Part shown: in pieces, positions 33,078 to 35,660 of the stretch
Position numbering within the stretch: the stretch's first letter is position 1
How the letters are laid out: each line of letters begins with the position of its first letter
DNA from: Chloroflexota bacterium
GTDB taxonomy: Bacteria; Chloroflexota; Limnocylindria; Limnocylindrales; CSP1-4
DNA length: 35,660 bases
NCBI GenBank assembly: GCA_029240655.1
Contig: JARDZW010000008.1
Coordinates: 1 to 35,660, forward strand
Direction: 5' to 3'
Translations under genes and position numbers: made by a program
Notes under the pieces: model-generated
The model's database searches: none
What the model was told of the DNA's origin: nothing
The model's input: the letters and a program-made list of their open reading frames with translations, nothing else

Positions 33078-33093
33078 GCGTAAACGATTACGC
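33078..33093. promoter_or_regulatory. second-type LacI-like operator between divergent operons
   Basis: GCGTAAACGATTACGC is an inverted repeat (GCGTAA/TTACGC) around a central AACGA-like core with the CpG typical of LacI-family sites. It differs from the TGCAA/TTGCA operators at 12838 and 23042. It lies between the transaldolase operon and the iolE-iolG operon, and its right arm on the minus strand (TTTACG) may be a -35 for a -10-like TATCGT (spacing only 15). The binding regulator is not in view. Confidence 0.75.
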
Positions 33094-33113
33094 CGCACGC
33101 GCAAGGAGGGGCG

Positions 33114-33209
33114 TTGACCCGGTCGTCAGCGCGTCGCGCAGGCTCCACCGTCTCGTCCGGGCCAGCGCACGGGCTGGCGTGTGACACCGCGGATGGAGCC
33201 CGCGGATGA
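33114..33209 (+). CDS. possible 31-codon leader ORF before iolE (33206)
   Basis: A TTG at 33114 follows a strong Shine-Dalgarno-like AAGGAGGG (33103-33110) and opens a 31-codon frame. Its TGA overlaps the ATG of the downstream IolE-like gene as ATGA. The peptide has no similarity I recognise. The layout fits translational coupling, but a short open frame in GC-rich DNA is easily random. Confidence 0.3.
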   Translation: MTRSSARRAGSTVSSGPAHGLACDTADGARG

Positions 33210-34186
33210 GCACCGTCACAGCGTCCCGTCTCGAGCCGCGGGCCTCGCTCCGCGGACCCGACGACGCGTTGCCACGGGCATCGATCGGGACCGCACCCAT
33301 GCTCTGGGGCAACGCCGACGGCGCCCCTCGCGAAGGCACGGACGCGATGACGATCCTCGATGAGATCGCGCGGGTCGGGTACGAGGGCACCCAGCTCGGA
33401 GACGGATTTCCTGAGGGAGCCGCGATCCGGGAAGCCCTGCGCGAGCGGGGACTGCGCCTCGCCGAGGTCTACGTCCCGATACCTGCGACCGTCGACGGTC
33501 CGGCCGCCGACGCGCTCGCCATCGCCGAGGAGCGACTGCGGCTGCTGCACGACGGCGAGGGCGAGGTCCTCTGCCTGGCGATCGACGGATCCCCCGATCG
33601 CGACGCGTCAGCGGGTCGGGCGGGCGAGCCGGGGACGCCGGCACTCACCGATGCAGGCTGGGAGTCGCTTGTCGCGCTCATCCACGCCATCGCCGACCGG
33701 GCGGCCGCACTCGGCCATCCCGTCGTCTTCCACCCGCACGGCGGGACGTTCATCGAGACACCGGCCGAGGTCGAACGGCTCGTGGCCGCGACCGACCCGA
33801 AGCGCATGAGCATCTGCCTGGACGTCGGGCACTACGTCGTGGGTGGCGGCGATCCCGTGGCGGCGATCCGCGCCCTGGGCGACCGGGTCACGCATGTGCA
33901 CCTCAAGGACGTCGATCCCGCGGTCCTCGTCCGGCTGCAGACCGGCGCGCTCGACGGGCTCGGTCACGCGATCCGCGAGCGGGTGTTCACGGAGCTCGGC
34001 GCGGGGATCCTCGACCTCGACGGCGTCATCGCCGCGCTGGCGGAGCTGGACTACGCGGGCTGGCTGATCGTCGAACAGGACACCACCTGGGCGCCACCGT
34101 CGGAGAGCGCGGCGATCGGGCGGCGCGTCCTCGCGTCGACCTTGCGCCGGCTCGGCACGGCCGGCTCGCCGGAGGCCCGGCCATGA
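33206..34186 (+). CDS. IolE-like inosose dehydratase / sugar-phosphate isomerase (second copy)
   Basis: A 326-residue TIM barrel. The conserved region starts at IGTAPMLWGN, about 27 residues in, so the true start may lie downstream of the first ATG; a GGAG at 33195-33198 supports 33206. Family motifs include VGYEGTQLGDGFPE, VVFHPHGGTFIETPAEVERL, SICLDVGHYVVGGGDPVAAIRALGDRVTHVHLKDVDP and YAGWLIVEQDTTW. These match IolE and the AP-endonuclease-2-like isomerases. It resembles the enzyme at 12930 in order of motifs but clearly differs in sequence. Its ATGA overlap with the IolG gene (34183) makes an IolE-IolG unit, the first two steps of inositol oxidation and dehydration. Confidence 0.85.
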   Translation: MSTVTASRLEPRASLRGPDDALPRASIGTAPMLWGNADGAPREGTDAMTILDEIARVGYEGTQLGDGFPEGAAIREALRERGLRLAEVYVPIPATVDGPAADALAIAEERLRLLHDGEGEVLCLAIDGSPDRDASAGRAGEPGTPALTDAGWESLVALIHAIADRAAALGHPVVFHPHGGTFIETPAEVERLVAATDPKRMSICLDVGHYVVGGGDPVAAIRALGDRVTHVHLKDVDPAVLVRLQTGALDGLGHAIRERVFTELGAGILDLDGVIAALAELDYAGWLIVEQDTTWAPPSESAAIGRRVLASTLRRLGTAGSPEARP

Positions 34187-35181
34187 GAGTCGCGCTGCTC
34201 GGTGCCGGGCGCATCGGCCGGCTCCACGCTCGCCTCCTCACGTCCACCCCGGGCATCGACTCGCTCCTTGTCGCCGATGTCGACGCGGCTCGTGCCGCCG
34301 AGGTCGCGAAGGAGGTCGGCGCAACGGTCGCTCCGTCGATGGACGCTGCCCTCGATGGAGCAGAAGCGGTCGTCATCGCCGCGGCCACCGGCGCCCACGC
34401 GGAACTGATCCGCGCGTCGATCGGCCGCGGGCTGCCGACGTTCTGTGAGAAGCCGCTGGCCGGCAACCTCGAGGAGACGATCGCTCTCGCCGGGGACATC
34501 GAGCGATCCGGAGCGGCGTTCCAGCTCGGGTTCCAGCGCCGGTTCGACCCGGCCTACCGCGAGGTCTACCGGCTGGTCCACAGCGGTGAGCTCGGGACGC
34601 TGTACGCGGTCCGCCTTGCGGGCCATGACCCGGAACCGGCGCACGAGGCCTACATCGCCCAGTCGGGCGGGATCTTCCGCGACTTCTCGATCCACGACTT
34701 CGACGTCCTGCGCTGGATGACCGGTTGCGAGGTCGAAGAGGTCTACGCGGACGGCGGCGTCCGGCAGTTCCCGGTCTTCGCGAAGTACCTGGACGTCGAC
34801 ACGGCCGTGGTCACCCTCCGTCTCGCCGACGGGCCGTTCACGGTGATGACCGTGACCCGCCACGATCCGCTCGGATACGACATCCGCGCCGAGATCTTCG
34901 GCTCCCGCGACAGCGTCTCCGTCGGCCTCGGGCCGCAGACGCCGTTGCGCTCCGTGGAGCCGGGTGTGCCTCCGCCTGCGGGACCCGCATGGAAGGACTT
35001 CCTCATGCGCTTCGAATCGGCCTATGCTGCCGAATTCGTGGCGTTCGTCGCGATGGCTCGCGGCGAAGCCATCAGTCCTTGCACGGCACGGGATGGCGTC
35101 GCCGCATTGCGCGTGGCGGAGGCGGCCGATCGAGCGCTCCACGAACACCGCGTCGTGCGGCTCGCGGAGATCCCCGGCTGA
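34183..35181 (+). CDS. iolG: IolG-like myo-inositol 2-dehydrogenase (Gfo/Idh/MocA)
   Basis: A 332-residue enzyme with [17 protein letters not shown] (Rossmann), [14 protein letters not shown] (catalytic Lys), [13 protein letters not shown] and [20 protein letters not shown], the last being very typical of inositol 2-dehydrogenases and holding the catalytic Asp/His. It oxidises myo-inositol to 2-keto-myo-inositol with NAD. Length matches IolG, and adjacency to an IolE-like gene with a 4-base overlap and to a sugar-binding lipoprotein fits inositol uptake and first oxidation. Scyllo- or chiro-inositol could also be substrates. The gene symbol is assigned on motif plus context; other family members are similar. 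Confidence 0.85.
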   Translation: MRVALLGAGRIGRLHARLLTSTPGIDSLLVADVDAARAAEVAKEVGATVAPSMDAALDGAEAVVIAAATGAHAELIRASIGRGLPTFCEKPLAGNLEETIALAGDIERSGAAFQLGFQRRFDPAYREVYRLVHSGELGTLYAVRLAGHDPEPAHEAYIAQSGGIFRDFSIHDFDVLRWMTGCEVEEVYADGGVRQFPVFAKYLDVDTAVVTLRLADGPFTVMTVTRHDPLGYDIRAEIFGSRDSVSVGLGPQTPLRSVEPGVPPPAGPAWKDFLMRFESAYAAEFVAFVAMARGEAISPCTARDGVAALRVAEAADRALHEHRVVRLAEIPG

Positions 35182-35204
35182 GGGGCCGGAGGAAGGAGGT
35201 GTCC

Positions 35205-35321
35205 ATGGCGGCCCTCGGTGGCCGCGTCCAAGCAGGGTTCCTTGGGACTCGCCCGCCGGGCGGGACTCGAACTGGGTCCGTGGCACCCGTCACGGTCATT
35301 GGAGGAGAACGAACGGCATGA
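35205..35321 (+). CDS. 38-codon leader ORF coupled to the binding-lipoprotein gene
   Basis: An ATG at 35205 stands 4-5 bases after a near-perfect Shine-Dalgarno AAGGAGGT (35193-35200). It encodes 38 residues rich in Gly, Thr and Arg, and its TGA overlaps the ATG of the lipoprotein gene (ATGA, start 35318). It lies in a different frame from that gene, so it is not an N-terminal extension. The first codons sit in a 6-bp GC stem (35208-35225). No homologue is recognised. Because the lipoprotein gene also has its own GGAGGAGAA, the ORF may be a regulatory upstream peptide or fortuitous. Confidence 0.45.
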   Translation: MAALGGRVQAGFLGTRPPGGTRTGSVAPVTVIGGERTA

Positions 35322-35660
35322 ATCTGCGAACCAGGACGCTCGCGGCGCTGGCCGTCGGGGCGATGATCGTCGGGGCCTGCCAGGCAGGTACCCCGACCGG
35401 CAGCGGCGCCGCGGCCGGTGGCCTCGACGGCGCACTCGTCAAGCGCAGCGACATCAAGATCGAGATCGTCACGCACGGCCAGGCCCAGGATGGGTTCTGG
35501 GGCGTCGTGCGCAACGGCGTCAAGGCCGGCGCCGCCGACATGGGTGTGACCGCGACCTACAGCGCCCCTGGCGCCGAGAGCGACATGCCCGGCATGTCCG
35601 CCCTGATCGATGCCGCGGTCGCCAAGAAGCCGAGCGGGCTCGTCGTGTCCATCCCGAACG
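35318..35660 (+). CDS. sugar-type ABC substrate-binding lipoprotein, partial (C-terminus beyond window)
   Basis: Only the first 114 codons are present. The protein begins MNLRTRT, followed by a hydrophobic signal and a lipobox ending at Cys21 (IVGAC), so it is a lipid-anchored surface protein. A Gly/Ala linker follows. The mature domain starts [32 protein letters not shown] and [20 protein letters not shown], the first strands and helix of a type 1 periplasmic-binding fold (RbsB/XylF/IbpA class) for sugars or inositol. GGAGGAGAA precedes the ATG by 8 bases. Being downstream of iolG it is probably the first gene of an inositol importer that continues outside the window. Confidence 0.88.
   Translation, partial: MNLRTRTLAALAVGAMIVGACQAGTPTGSGAAAGGLDGALVKRSDIKIEIVTHGQAQDGFWGVVRNGVKAGAADMGVTATYSAPGAESDMPGMSALIDAAVAKKPSGLVVSIPN

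Noticed and set aside
35255-35290. tRNA-like T-loop on the minus strand (GTTCGAGTCCCG)
   Set aside because: The flanking bases do not form a 5-bp T-stem, and no anticodon or acceptor arm can be drawn. It overlaps the leader ORF of the binding-protein gene.

Overview
The window is high-GC bacterial DNA with dense gene packing, many GTG starts and 4-base ATGA/GTGA overlaps. A monoderm-style gene set (YpfJ-type peptidase, VanW-like protein, flotillin/NfeD pair, MrfAB-like repair pair with a Gram-positive-type LexA box), an F420-type luciferase-fold oxidoreductase and Tat-type lipoproteins fit a soil or freshwater Chloroflexota (for example the Limnocylindria group). An actinobacterium cannot be excluded. 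The taxonomic call is inference. I saw no rRNA, tRNA, CRISPR, insertion sequence or clear rho-independent terminator, and no gene-free stretch exceeds 300 bases.

Positions 1-9501 are housekeeping-like. On the minus strand lie a VanW-like protein (cut by the window edge), a neutral zinc metallopeptidase, a beta-carbonic anhydrase, a flotillin with an unusual C-terminal extension, an NfeD-like partner and a DivIC/FtsL-like protein. Divergent from these is a two-gene operon for a DEAD/DEAH helicase (MrfA/YprA type) and a DEDD exonuclease (MrfB/YprB type), with a CGAAC-N4-GTTCG LexA-type box in its leader.

Positions 9520-35660 form one large catabolic island centred on inositol-type (cyclitol) breakdown. 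The recognisable Iol enzymes are two IolE-like dehydratases/isomerases, IolD, IolB and IolG. Around them are two DegT/StrS-type PLP aminotransferases, two further Gfo/Idh/MocA dehydrogenases, an SMP-30 lactonase, a 2-hydroxyacid dehydrogenase, an HpcH/HpaI aldolase, an SDR, a zinc alcohol dehydrogenase, an LLM oxidoreductase, a transaldolase-like protein and a large CehA/McbA-like metallohydrolase. Uptake is served by a PotABCD-type ABC transporter and by a sugar-type binding lipoprotein at the right edge. IolC, IolA and IolJ are not seen here.

Control can be read from the DNA. A LacI-family gene (23187-24272) lies next to an operator sharing the core GCAACCGATTGCAC with a 20-bp palindrome in the divergent promoter region at 12838-12857. 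A different LacI-like palindrome (GCGTAAACGATTACGC, 33078-33093) sits between the divergent transaldolase-iolB-degT and iolE-iolG transcripts, suggesting a second regulator. My working hypothesis is that the island imports and deaminates amino- or modified cyclitols (scyllo-inosamine-like) and feeds the product into an inositol pathway. That is inference from gene content, not demonstrated.
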